From Haberlea rhodopensis (Eukaryota > Streptophyta > Magnoliopsida > Lamiales > Gesneriaceae): 64,000 nt of DNA. The stretch is from the NCBI GenBank assembly GCA_907163345.1, contig CAJQUN010000015.1, forward strand, positions 7,348,886 to 7,412,885, written 5' to 3'. Of the stretch, positions 10,651 to 22,730 are shown in pieces. The stretch's first letter is position 1; the number at the start of each line of letters is the position of its first letter. Both the position numbers and the translations under genes were made by a program. The notes beneath the pieces were generated by a model that was not told the origin of the DNA, did no database searches, and saw only the letters and a list, made by a program, of their open reading frames with translations.

Positions 10651-11887
10651 TTTACTGGTGTCTGCTGTTTCTCTTGTTACGTACCTTGCATGACTAGTCT
10701 ATCATAGGATTAGAGAGTTTTAGGGCACATCAACATAAAAAAATTTTGTTGAAAATAAGTTCATCATTAAGAAATAATGAATTAGACTTGCAAAGGTATT
10801 ACATGATGATATTAATCCCCATCTCAACTAAAGTCTTGAAGATTTTTGACTTGTTTGTGAATATCTGTGGTTGAGTTAATATTTCAAAATTGAGGAACAT
10901 TTTGAGCACTTTTGAGTCATCATTGAGGGAAATATATATTGGAAAACTTTTGTGAACCATGATTTGTCTTGAGGATCTTAAAGCACTCTAGAACCTATTT
11001 GAGGGCACTTTGAGGCGAAAATAGTTATGAACTAGACTTGGAAATTATTTAGGCGATCTTTGAAACGTTTGAGCATTTCAAGCTTACCATGTATATATCA
11101 ATCTCTAGTTTCCTAATTTGAGCCTAATTGAAAAAAAAAATAGATTGGAGTATGTTTAACATACTATTAGCCCCATTCAACATTCTTTGGCAAACTCATT
11201 ATACCCACCTACTTGAGCCTAAATGGAATATTTTCATCTTTACCCTAAGGGAGTATAATGATTCTCATTAGATGCACGTGAATTGCTATACTTTGATGAT
11301 CTTATTGTTGAAAAAATTGATGAATGAGAAAAGAAAAAGATAGACAAAAAAAAAAAGCCTTGAGAAAAAATGACTAAATAAGACCTAAAGTGGCCAAGGC
11401 TATAAAAGAAAAAAAAAAGAAGAGAAGCTCAACTTGTGCTAAAAATTTGAATTTTCCATGATTATATTCTCTTTTTTGTGTTACCCTATTTTTTCTTTGA
11501 AGCCAAATACCTAGGCCTAACATTACAAGCTTTAAAAGACCTGTTAATCCAAGTCTAGGGAATAATTACACTAGTGGAGAAGTGCTTGAAAAGTAGGCTT
11601 ATAGAGTGTTTAATAGTAATCTTGACTTTGAGTTTAATAGCATTATTTGATCCTAAAAGTATATATGAAACTCAAGATTGACATTAACACACACGCTGTT
11701 CCGATTTTGCGATATATTGCTTAGCTTAGGAGAAAACACTTCTTGTTGATTTTTGGATTGACTTATGATTGAAGTGTTATTGGGATTTCTGAGCTTTTAT
11801 GTTTGAGTTGCTAAGTTAATTCATTTAAAGTATCGATGATGAACTTTGCATTTTGATCTTAATGTTTGCTCGAGGACGATCAAATCT
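10651..11887 (+). repeat. 3' untranslated region of the Athila-like element, copy 1
   Basis: No ORF of note. From about 10735 the sequence is homologous, with many substitutions and indels, to 13526-14276 plus 15720-16170. Shared landmarks are the poly-A start, GTATTACATGATGA, TGATTTGTCTTGAG and CAAGTCTAGGGA. It leads into the terminal polypurine tract near 11888. Confidence 0.65.
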
Positions 11888-11901
11888 AAGTTTGGAGGAG
11901 T
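11888..11901 (+). promoter_or_regulatory. Terminal polypurine tract, copy 1
   Basis: AAGTTTGGAGGAG follows TGCTCGAGGACGATCAA, the usual phrase just before the 3' LTR of Athila/Ogre-like elements. The cognate in copy 2 is TAAGTTTGAGGGAG ending at 16181. Confidence 0.6.
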
Positions 11902-12097
11902 TGATAGGGTTGAATATTACGTGTATTTTTGCTATGATATGTTTATATTTTCGTGTAGATTCCGGGATGATGTTACGCTTTTTGGTATTTATTTGGTTGT
12001 TTCAGGAATCTAGGTGGAAAGTGGAAGAATTGAGCTAGAAGGAAGAAAAAAGGATCAAACCGAGGCAAGAATTGAAGAATTTGGATTCTGGTATGAC

Positions 12098-12342
12098 CGA
12101 TCGATCGGTAGTGGGGCGCGATCGATCGAAGGAGACAGAGTTTCGGCCAACAAGAAAAAGCATAGCTCGGTCGATCGGAAACTAATGCTCGAACGATCGA
12201 GCGTGGCAGAGAAATTACAAGCGAAATTGAAGAAAGCTCGATCGATCGGTATTTCATGCTCGATCGATCGAGAGAGGAAGAAAAACTCACGGCCGAGAGT
12301 TGAAGGTGCTCGATCGATCGAGACATTCATACCGATCGATCG
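12098..12342. promoter_or_regulatory. Cluster of eight paired CGATCGATCG-type palindromes
   Basis: Cores start at 12098, 12119, 12168, 12190, 12239, 12261, 12311 and 12333. The steps alternate 21, 49, 22, 49, 22, 50, 22, giving four pairs on a 70-72 bp period. Two cores are one base off. The cluster lies 75-320 bp upstream of the TATA box, so here it is in U3 and not in the leader. Confidence 0.85.
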
Positions 12343-12417
12343 AGCAGCAAAATTTTCAGAAAAAAAAAGACTTGATTGAGTTTGATCTATATGGAAACAC
12401 TTCCACCCACCTCCTCT

Positions 12418-12426
12418 TATATAAAG
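12418..12426 (+). promoter_or_regulatory. TATA box of LTR copy 1
   Basis: TATATAAAG, preceded by CACCTCCTC and followed by AAGGGACC. The second LTR copy has TATATAAGG at 16580-16588 in the same position relative to its palindromes. Confidence 0.65.
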
Positions 12427-13391
12427 AAGGGACCTAGGGCACGAAAAAGAGACCATTATCAGACCTAATATCATATCATACATCAATTTTTCAGCCACCT
12501 TTCATCCTTCAACAACATTACAAGTTTAAAGAAAAATCCTTTGAAGTGCAAGGAAGGAAGCAAGAGAAGAAGTATCATTCAACGCACAGATTCGCTCCTA
12601 CGGTAGCTTATTTCTAAACTTTAGTTGCTTTGCTTTTCAAATTTATTGATGTTTATGAGGTTGAGAAACTATTATACATCTTTTTAGTTTGATTTGAATA
12701 TATTTAGGTTTATTTTATCAAGGTTAGGGAAGTTTGTGATTGAGTCATTGATTTGAAGGTGCTTGAGTGGATTCATTCTTTTGTGCATGAATTATAATCT
12801 TAATGCTGTCAAAGCCTTGCTAACTTTGATTGAATTGGTGAATTATAATTGAGACCGAGAGATAAAGTTATAATACGCTATAATAATTCATGTTGTATGT
12901 TAAAGATTTAGATCGAGAGATTAAATCACATACGTGATCACTTTGAATTGAGAGATTTAAAGTTAACGGTTTTCATTGAGATTTATTCGATATTAAATTG
13001 GTTTAGGTGAACGAGAGTTACTTGCTTCTATTTAATATTAGCTTCAATACAGCTTGAGAAAGTGTATTGATTATATTAGGGAATCCGTCACCTTAAGAAT
13101 TAATTGGTTAGTAATTATTCTTACAAACATTTCGTTGACGATAAAACATTTGAACCAACATCTTGATAAATTTCTTGAGTGGAATTCCTTCGCATCTTCA
13201 AAGGAATTGCTTTAGTTTTAAGTTTCTAGTTTAAATTAGATAAATCATCTATTTCGTAGGCTAAATATAATTTATAATTTTGCTAATTTTATTTGGTACT
13301 TATACGTTAGTCCCTGTGGGTATGACATCCTTTCTTTTTAATCACTATACTAAAACTTGACACCGTGCACTTGCGGTCTAAAATCGCTACA

Positions 13392-14276
13392 CTGAAATTA
13401 ATTGTTTAAAATAAAAGCGATGAGTGTCTACTTTCTGATGCTTGGTTGTTTTGATTGTCTTTTGATTTGGTTTCTCAGGGTAATCTATTGAAACTATCAC
13501 TCGCATTGTTCTTGAGCACCTACAAAAAAAAATGGAAAATAAGTTCAACCTTGAGAAATATTTGAACTAGAATTGTAAATGTATTACATGATGAAACTAA
13601 TCTTGCTTTAAATCTCAACCTGCGTATTGAAATTTTTTGACATTTATGTGAATATCAGTTGTTTAGTAGTGCGTCAAAATTGAAGAATATTTGGAGCACT
13701 TCGAGTCATGATTTTGTGGATTGCATGTTGGATAGTGAAAAATTATTGTGAACTTAATGATTTGTCTTGAGCATCATAGAATTACCCTAGAACTTATTTG
13801 ATTATGGCACTTTGTGGTGAAATTTTATAATTATGAACTTGACTTTGATATGATTTAGACAATCTTTGGAACGTTTGCGTCTTTCAAGCCTACCTTGTCC
13901 ATATCATTCCCTAGTGTCCAACTTTGAACTTGATTGCATAAGAATGAAAATTAGCCTTCATTCGACTTTTGTTGTTAAACTCATTATATATAACCGTCAT
14001 GAGCCTAAATTGATCTTTATCTATACCCTAAGGGAGTATAATGAATTTCATGCGCATACTATGTTTTGAGCTATTGTGTCAATCACATACTAAGCTATTA
14101 CAAGAAAAAATTAATGCTTGTTGGAAAAAAGAAAAAGAAAGGCGTAGTAAAATAATAACATAGTTATGTGATGATGAACCATGTGGAGGTCCTTCATTGA
14201 CCATGTTTGGTAAAATCTAACAAAGCCCATGGTCATCAAGCTACAAAAGAAAAGAAGAAAAAAAAAGAGAGAGAGT
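13392..14276 (+). repeat. Spacer and 3' untranslated region, copy 2 (left part)
   Basis: From about 13526 this matches copy 1 from about 10740, so a second 3' untranslated region follows the first LTR where an internal coding region would be expected. No primer site or ORF is seen. It is interrupted at 14277 by a Copia solo LTR and resumes at 15720. Confidence 0.6.
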
Positions 14277-14281
14277 TGAAG

Positions 14282-15714
14282 TGTTGGGATATGCCCTAAG
14301 ACAACTCATTAGATGATTGTAAATGACATACAATGTATTATGATTTTGTTAATGGCAAATTCATTATTATATATTATTCGAGTATCTGTGTAACATGAAT
14401 TAATATATAAGTTAATGTCCTTAGAATAATATCGTATTGTTCTTAAAGATTGTCCCTAGTCAAGTATTATCATGAATCGGGATAATGATAATGCACAAAT
14501 CAACACATGGGTGCATGTTACAGAACGATGTACTGGACAGACCCACCATGAGAATGCTACATGGATAGTTATATGAACGTCATAAGCAATTCTCATTGTG
14601 ATAATAATGTATGTAATCCTTACGACTTGAGATCACCAGAGATCCCAACATAAGGAGTCATGTATCTTGATATTGTCAAACGTTACCTGTAACATGGAAA
14701 ACTATAAAGACAATCATTGGATACACCATGAATTATGTAGAGGGATGTTGAGTGATCAAGAAAGGATTTGTCCCTCCTATATAACAGGAGAAGTGTTTGG
14801 GCCCTTGATCAAGTAAGACTAAAATGCATGGCCATCCTCGAATGAGTCAATATGTGATATTGAGCTTATTCGTTTATTCTAGTTCTAATTGGGGATCAAG
14901 AAATAAAAGATTGAATATACGAGTATGATTATTCCATGACTCGTGTTCAATCTAAACACATTGGACAAAGGGATTAAGTTACATGGTTAATATTATCAGA
15001 GTCCGTAGGTTATGTCGAGTCAATGACATTCTTGTAATTTGGGTAGCCTTGATGTGTTGCTAGATACCGCTCATTGCTTGTGACATAAAATTAGATTTTA
15101 TGTCACTGCCAACATTGCAAGATCCTATCGGGTCACACAAAAGATTAAATCAATAAAATTGGATAAAATTCATTGGATGAATTAATTAATTAAGAAGAGT
15201 CTTAATTACAAATATTAGATATATGGATTTAATTAAGATATTGGGTATGGGCCAATGAGGCTTTTTGAAAGCCTTTTAATTAAATCTAATATATAAAATA
15301 TAATATGTTAACAAGGCTAAGATTAAGAGTTAATTTTATAACCTAGTAGTAGCCACCAAAAGGTAGCTCTCGGCCGCCGCCTCCTCTCACCCTACATCTT
15401 CACGCCGCCGCCGTGAATAGTGGTGGTAGGAACGACCGTCGTTTGATCGGTTTCGAACCGTGAGTCTTGTTTTGGTTTAAGAACGAGTCTAGCAACTTGT
15501 TCTTGAACACCCTTTTCGATTTGATCGTGTGGATACCGTAGAGACAAAGGTGCAAATCTTTGTTCGTGACTCGAGGTGTTACAACGAGGAATCTGCTTCA
15601 AACACGCTACAAGGGTATGATTCTTATCAATCTCGATATGATTACTTTGTATAGGTCCGTGGTAGGAATCCAAATTTTATTTTCCGCTGCGTATTGCTTG
15701 GTGTATTCCTAACA
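14282..15714 (+). mobile_element. Copia-type solo LTR (1433 bp)
   Basis: It begins TGTTGGGATATG and ends GTGTATTCCTAACA, with the 5-bp target duplication TGAAG at 14277-14281 and 15715-15719. The end carries TTCCGCTGC, a word common near the 3' end of plant Copia LTRs and also present in element E's LTRs. No primer site, polypurine tract or pol is inside, so this is a solo LTR left by LTR-LTR recombination. Confidence 0.85.
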
Positions 15715-15719
15715 TGAAG

Positions 15720-16181
15720 TGTGCTAAAATGAAATTTACGTATTATGTTCTCTTCCTTGCTTTTCTTTATAGTTTCTTTGAAATCGACACCAAATGCCTA
15801 ACATTATAAGCTTAACAAAAAGACCTTTTGATCCAAGTCTAGGGAGTAATTACATTAGTGGAGAAGTGGAAAAATAGGCATATGGGGTGCTCGATGGTAA
15901 TCTTGACTTTGAGTTGATTAACATGGTTTGATCTTGAAGATATGCATTAAACTTAAGATTGACAATAGCACACACACACGTTCCGATTTTGTGATGTATT
16001 GCTGGGCTTAGGAGAAAACACATCTTGTTGATATTTGGATTGACGTTTGTTTGTGTATAAGTGAGATTTCTGAGCTATATATTTGAGTTGCTAGTTAATT
16101 CTTTTAAAGTATTAAGAGTGAACTCAACATTTTGAATCTTATTCTTGTTTGAGGACAATCAATTGATAAGTTTGAGGGAGT
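15720..16181 (+). repeat. 3' untranslated region, copy 2 (right part) with polypurine tract
   Basis: It continues the copy interrupted at 14276 and is homologous to about 11460-11901. It ends in a diverged polypurine tract, TAAGTTTGAGGGAG, before the second LTR. Confidence 0.6.
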
Positions 16182-17262
16182 TGATAAGTGAGATTTTTAC
16201 ACTTATTTTTTTAGGATTCTTACTACTGTTTTTGATGATTTCTGGACGATATTAATGCTCTCTTTTTTTTTATTTCTTGGAAATCTAAGTTCAAGTACAT
16301 AAAAGTGGAGAAAATGAGCTAAAAAGGATGAACAATGACCAAACCGAGCCAGCAAGTGGAACGAAAAAGGAAAAAAATTGAAGTGAATAATTTTTCCACG
16401 CGCGATCGCTCGGTGGCTAAGGCGCGATCGATCGCGCTTGACAGAAAAAGTCAGAATGAGATTTGAAGATTTATGATCGATCGGTGAAAGAGCGAGATTT
16501 ATCGATCGACGCTGAATTTAGGGGAAAAAATCATTTTAGAGTTTGAGTCCCACAAGGAATTAATTTTCTCTCCTTCCACTATATAAGGCACATCATGCAC
16601 GATCCTAAGGACTTTTGGCTCACTTTTCAACCATAGAACATCAGCCTCGACCAACATTCAACTAAGCCATTGAAGAACAAGACCGATCGGAAGAGACATG
16701 GCGACGCATCGAAGGACGGAGCCAACGCCTAGCATCCTTTAGTATTTCGAAACCTTGTGTTCCTTTATTTTTAGATTGTGAATGTTTAAATTGTTGCCAA
16801 ACATCTTTTTACATTCTTATATGATGATTGTTGTTGGTTAAATTTAGTTATCAAAACCAGGGGATCCCATGTTTGAACCCATGATTTAATTATAAGTTTT
16901 TGATTTATTTTTCTACAATTTTTTGAATATAATTATGTTCTTAATGCTTTTGAAGGATTAGCTACCCTTTGAATTGATGTTAGTAATTATAATTGATGTT
17001 GACTATATGATAGTACAATTTGACAAGATAATTCATACATTGGGTTTAGATTGAGACAGACCAAGTAAAAGCTAGTACATATGCGAGAGCAATAGATTTA
17101 CCAAAATCAAAGGCTAGAAGTTTTCACAAAGCTTATGCAATATTGAATGTTATTTAAGTGAATGACCATTGACTTGTTACATCTTAATATTAGGTTCAAT
17201 ATAACTTGACCATAGTATATTGAATAAATTAGGAAAACTCGTCACCTTAGAACGCTAATTTC
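16182..17262 (+). repeat. LTR of the Athila-like element, copy 2 (3'-truncated)
   Basis: It starts TGATAAGTGAG and follows copy 1 through its palindromes (16403-16508), TATA box (16580-16588) and downstream landmarks (ATAATTCAT, then a CTCGTCACCTTA phrase). Homology ends near 17262, short of the copy 1 end. The palindromes are more decayed than in copy 1; steps are 22, 49 and about 25 bp. Confidence 0.6.
16403..16508. promoter_or_regulatory. Decayed palindrome cluster in LTR copy 2
   Basis: Cores near 16403 (CGATCGCTCG), 16425 (perfect), 16474 (TGATCGATCG) and 16499 (TTATCGATCG). The first two are 22 bp apart, then 49 bp, repeating the pair rule of copy 1. Confidence 0.65.
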
Positions 17263-18403
17263 GTAGACAAGCTTTAGTGCTAAATCGTACAAAGCAATAC
17301 AGTAATAGTTCGTTGTATGAAACCCTAATTTAATGCTCACCAAATTTTGAAGGATGATTTTACTGATACTTTTTGCTTGCTGAAACTTTTGTTCGAGGAA
17401 TTTTTTTAAAATTTTGTTGCCAATCTTAGTATGTTTCAATGAAATGGTGATAGATTCTGGTTTTTTGAATGTTTGTATTGCGGATTAATAAGATTCAGAG
17501 AAGAAGAATTGCGTCTGATTTGGGGAAGACGGTCGCGTTAAAAATGGGGGTATTGTTGTTATTTTGGAGCGAAATAGACTTAATTGAAAGGAAAATATGT
17601 ATGGGCCTTTGGGTCTTTCGATATTGCTAATAATATTGTTATCTTGACAAGCAAAAAGAAGAGGAATAATTTGACATTTAAAAAAGAAAATAAATTAAAG
17701 TTGTTAAAACGAACACATAGATGAAATTTTGAGACATGCTTATAAAGCTTAAAATAAATTATGAATTGCTTTAACATATGGGTTGGCTTGAGATAATTAT
17801 TGTATTTAAGTCTTTCATAATTTTACATGTGAATCAGATGTCATAAGATCAAAAGAGAGAATAAGAAACAAAAATATTTGATCTGAAATATATGTGTCCT
17901 ATATAAAAGAGAATATGCAAGAAAATAACTTACATTGATTTGCTTAAGCACGACGTAGGTCCAACGATGTAGATGTTCGTCGAGTGAAGTTCATTAATTT
18001 TGGCACTTTCAAAAGATCAATGAGACGATCGAGGAAGATATTATTCGAGTTATATAAAAGATATGGAGTCCGATAAGATTAACGAGCATATTCTGAGCGA
18101 AAGAAGTTTTGGAAAAGATTGATGTATATACTTGAACATACTTAATTATTTTTTATGAATACGGTAACCTACTTTAATTCATCAAGATAGTTTACTTATT
18201 ATTCTTATTGTAATATTATATGTGGGTAGATACATGCATTCTATTCTTGTCTCTTTAAACAAAAAAATATTAAATCTTTTCGAAATTTTTTAAAAAATAT
18301 TTGGTGACATATACACCCGATATAGACCACATTCATGTACCAAATAAAAACAAAATGTGTTTACCATGGTTTGGTTAACCACAACAAATGTGAGGTTCAC
18401 ATC
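17263..18403. other. AT-rich stretch with nothing recognised
   Basis: No ORF above about 65 codons looks protein-like, and no LTR ends or RNA gene were recognised. It lies between the truncated Athila-like LTR and the next solo LTR. Confidence 0.5.
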
Positions 18404-18408
18404 CATTT

Positions 18409-20872
18409 TGTGATGACCTGGGATTATAGATGTTAATCCCGGAGTGTTAATGACCCCTAAAGTTGTTTTACGTGGCGATTTGGAGTTTAATCGCAGTGTT
18501 GGGCCCTTCGGGCTCGTCTTTTTGAGTAGTAGGGATTGTTGGATCCCGGGGTTGAGATTGTATTCTCATTTGGGTGAAAAAAATCTAAGAGTTGGGTTTT
18601 TAGTATGACTCGGGATCTGGGGTGCTTTGTTTGGGCACCGGTAGGGGGTTTTGGAGTTAGAGAGAGAGTTTTTGAAAACAGATGATTTTTAATGAATCAT
18701 GATGTATTTGTGGGGCTATTAGTATTTTGGGGTATTTTTGCTATAAATACCAGTTGAACCCGAGATTTTAATTTTAAAAATCATTTCAGCTCCTCCAGCC
18801 CGTCACTCTCTCTCCCCGCGTTCTGCCTTCCCGTCGCCCCCAGCCCCCGCGCGTAAAAGCGCTGCGCCCGCCGCCGTCCGGCCGCCATCCGGCGCGTCCG
18901 ACCCGCCGTTGGCTTCGTCTCGTCCAGGCGCAGCTTTCCACACCAGCAATTCGAAGTTTCGTCGCGTTTTTCGTTCGGATTTTGCAGAATAGCGCAGATG
19001 CCCAAATTCTAGGGTTCTTCGTTTTTGAGCGGTTTTCCTTCCGATCTTCGTATGGGTAACCTTCCTTACCCCTTTTTCATGCTTCTCATGAAATTCCTTG
19101 CCATTTTGTGATTTATTGGTTCGAAATTTGCCCTAATTTCGTGAGGTTGGGGTCGAATTTGGGGGTTTTGGCAGGGGGTGGTGATTCTCGTTATGGGTCG
19201 TTTAATTCATGTTCTACATGTATTATGGTGCTTGGTTGGGTTCGAATTTGTGTTGCTAGGGTTCGAAAAATTGAAGGGTGTTCTTGAACGATTTTTCGAT
19301 AATGTCTCATTCGTTTCCCTCCCTGCATGTGCCCTGCCCCGGGTCTTTTAAATGGTTAATTGTCGTGTGTTGACAATATTTTGAGGGTTATGGATGTGCT
19401 TGAGCATGGGTTACATGTTCGTAAATAATTATGAATTATTTATCGTGTTAGCACATCGTTCCTTGGGGCATGGAACTCGAGCAAGGTTTGGCTCGGACTA
19501 CGGAGATTTAAGGTACGTGCGACGTACGGGCATTTCTTCATATGAGAGCATTTGTGAAATGCATAATGTATTTTGATTTCATTGAATAATTGTGCGTATG
19601 GTTATATATATATATATGTTGATATAGCCAAGGAACGACCAAATCTTGATATCGCCGCCACAAGCGTGCGTGACACTAGAGTAGGATAACTCTTACAAGG
19701 TATATGGGGTACTGGATGTATATGACTATTGTAGGGCATTGCGATGCCTGAGAATGATCGTGGAATCATGTATTCATTATAAGACATGCGAGATGTCTAA
19801 GTGTAATGGAGAATTGGTAAAATAAATGCTAGGCATTTGAGCTATCTGTGATTGATAGCGAGGTTGAGAAATCAGTATTTGTTATTGAGCTATCCATATT
19901 TGCCTGCATAATGAATTTGGAATCACTATATATTGACATTCGAGAATTAGGCATACGATGAGTTAAATCAATGTGTTGATTTAGTGATTTTTGAGATTTG
20001 ATGAGTTTGATGATTGTGAGAACATGGACAGTACACGGAATCCCGGATGAGGACGTTGCCATCCAGGGAGTATCATTAAAATTCATTAGTATTTACTTTT
20101 GTTGTAAATTATGAATTTCATTATTGTGATTATGGGATTTTGTGTATTGGTATGCTCACCCCGTTGGGGGCTGTCTCTGTTGGGGCAGGTGAACAGGTAC
20201 ATCGATGGCTTTGGAGTTGAGCTCGAGCTGTTGATTGGATTTACTCCCAGGATCGTGGTACCATGGCTTGATGGAGCACGGTATCGTATAGGGTACTTAT
20301 ATACACCCGAGGGTTATATACACATTTATGATGCTCGCATGTGAGCACGGTTATACTTGTATATGGGTTGTATATAAAGGCATGAGCCTTCCTCTCTTTC
20401 ATTCTATATGCATGCAATTAAGGGTAGAATTGCTAATGATATGAGAGTCATTGGTGTATTATGTGGGTGTTGAAACCCACTTTAGTTGTCTTATTGTGTG
20501 GTGTCTTCCCTGGCTGGGAATTTACTTCGTGTTCTATATTCTGTTGAGTATTGTGTACTCCCTGGCCGGGATTTATATTATGTGATGTGCTTTTGTTTCG
20601 GGATAGCTCAATTTATGGGGAGATTCTGCCCAAATTTTTATAAAGGTCCACAATGTAAAAAGTGGTGTAAAGGGGATGGTAATGGGCGAACTTTACGAGT
20701 CTATTTGTTGTTAGGATGATGATCTTATAACATTGAGTATTAAAGAAAATTTTGTATTTGTCATTCAATGGTAAAGCATCATCTGAGTTTCCCGATCGAT
20801 TATTATTGAAAGCATGTGTCATACATATTGATTAATACACTAATCAAGGGTTAAGGGTTTGGGGTCCTTACA
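18409..20872 (+). mobile_element. Chromovirus solo LTR (2464 bp), family F
   Basis: It begins TGTGATGACCTGGGATT and ends GGGGTCCTTACA, with the 5-bp target duplication CATTT at 18404-18408 and 20873-20877. It is related along its length to the LTRs at 57491-59936 (plus) and 53656-56020 (minus). Landmarks: TATA box CTATAAATAC at 18741-18750; a GC-rich, pyrimidine-rich start region near 18780-18990; donor-like motif at 19513; acceptor-like GGGGCAG|G at 20187-20188. It has no palindrome cluster, unlike its relatives. Confidence 0.9.
19513..20188 (+). other. Intron-like segment in the solo LTR
   Basis: AAG|GTACGTGCGACGTACGGG at the start, the branch-like TATGCTCAC at about 20150, and TCTCTGTTGGGGCAG|G at the end. 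Length 676 bp. This is the same architecture as in element A and in F. Confidence 0.45.
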
Positions 20873-20877
20873 CATTT

Positions 20878-22640
20878 TATTTATATTGACGTATAAATGG
20901 GATCCACAATGAGTATATACAAGAATTTCTCTTAATATCATATATCGGTGTCACTTATGCTTTTGTTCGGTCAGTGACCGAGGTTCGTTCCACATTTTTG
21001 TCATCATTTTCAAAATTTCTTGAAAATACATCGACTTTGAAAAATATATCATTGTTTTTAAATCTTTAATGTACAATATATCTATAGAGAAACAACGTGA
21101 CAACTCGAAAAGATATAATAAGTTAAATATAGACCGATAAATTACAAATAATAAGTTAAATATAGACCGATAAATTACAAATTTATATATACATAAATAT
21201 AGGATAGCGGATACAGAACACTTATTTTGGTCAAACTAAATTATTATTTTACATAAATGCACAATAATATCTAAAGTTTCTCATGACTCCACACTAGATA
21301 AAGAATATCTTTCACGAGTGTTTGAAATTTGAAGACTTCAATGTCCTACAATTGATCTTCTTTTCCTCATACCCCCTTCACACACTGGCGTTTCGGTCTC
21401 GCACTGACGCATTGACTGCTTGTGCGGCGCTTTAAGACGCACTAAGTTTTACTAAGACGTACATTAAGTTTTAGTAAGTCGCGCACTGACAACCGGTCGT
21501 GATCTGGCGTATTGAGCACGCATACGTCGCTTTAAGATTAAGTTTTATTAAGTCACATATTAAGTTTTACTAAGTCGTGAACTTAAATGTTAGACATTTT
21601 TAATTCATATTAAATAATATAAGTCATTTATAATAAATTCAAACTATTACAAACACATGTTGAAATACATAAGTAATATTTGGTTTCATTTTTCGAATTT
21701 ATTATCTTATAACAGAATATTAATAATTCATTTTTATTTTTCATTCTTTCCTTTTTTAGTAGCCAAAAATATTATAATGCGTTGTTTTAGCCCAAGGCTA
21801 ACAAATGATATTTGCCCCAAATTAGAACACTACTACTTTTCACTTCACACTACCACAGAAGCCTTTCTTTGCTAAAAAAAAATTCAAAGATTATCACAAT
21901 TAACAAACTATTCTTTGCTGCCAACCGTTCTCACGCCCCTACAGAGACACATGAGGAACAAACTCGTGAGGGTGGTGAAAACCCAGAACTTGATCCTGGT
22001 AGATACTTTGATTATTGGTTTCTAGAGTTTTGTGTTTTGACTTATGGCATAAACCCAATTTGTCTTAGTTTTTGTTGCTATGATCACATTTTGGTTGTTT
22101 CTTCATGCGTGATTTGCTTGTTTTGTGGTTAATTTTGATTTCTTGTTATGTGCATTGAAAGGAAATTCGATAAAAAAATCAAGAATGAGTTTGCTGGAGC
22201 AGGGGGGGCTTCTCTTTTCTCTCTTTTTTACTATTTATGTTCATTCGGGGGACTGCAGCCATGAAAGTCCAAGATGTAGTTCATTTTTCTTTAGCTGAAT
22301 ATTGGTTTATTTCGGTTCCAAGCCAAAAGATCATTGGTCCCAAAGGACTCAAATTCATCTTCGTATAAGGTAACACAATCTTGATTGTATATATTTTTAT
22401 GCGTTAGAATATGGAGGGGTGGCCTGCCATTTATGGTAACTCAATCTTGATTGTATGTAAGGCAGCTCGCATACCGGCATTTGGAAAAAAGTTTCTTTTT
22501 ACGCAATAAAGTAATGGTTAGAATTTCTCGTATGTAATAGTTTCAACTTATTTTTAAAGTACTTAAATCGATATAGATTAGATTTTTGTCATAAATAAAA
22601 TATATAGATAAAGATTCATACATAAGCAGAAACCTTTTCT
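20878..22640. other. AT-rich intergenic DNA with a 33-bp tandem duplication
   Basis: A perfect 33-bp direct duplication lies at 21115-21147 and 21148-21180. Short repeated phrases ATTAAGTTTTACTAAG and GCGCACTGAC occur at 21420-21580. A 106-codon ORF at 21812-22132 ends with a possible donor at about 22010, but I see no matching downstream exon and do not call a gene. Confidence 0.5.
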
Positions 22641-22730
22641 TTAACTCCTTCCTCCTCCTCCAAGCAAACGAGAAAACTTCATAACAATTGAGAGCGGCCA
22701 TCTAGGAAATAATTAATCATACAACGCAAT

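Larger units (their letters stand above)
11902..13391 (+). repeat. LTR of the Athila-like element, copy 1 (about 1.49 kb)
   Basis: It starts TGATAGGG after the polypurine tract and probably ends ATCGCTACA at 13391, soon after the phrase GTCCCTGTGGGTATGACATCC, common near the 3' end of plant gypsy LTRs. It has a palindrome cluster (12098-12342) upstream of a TATA box (12418-12426). No target duplication was found, so the exact end is uncertain. Confidence 0.6.

Noticed and set aside
18781..19005. GC-rich minus-strand ORF at 18.8 kb as a gene
   Set aside because: It lies in the GC-rich transcription-start region of the solo LTR and has no domain.
21812..22132. Possible coding exon upstream of the small gene
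   Set aside because: A donor-like site exists near 22010, but no in-frame continuation joins the 22731 exon and the residues match nothing I know.
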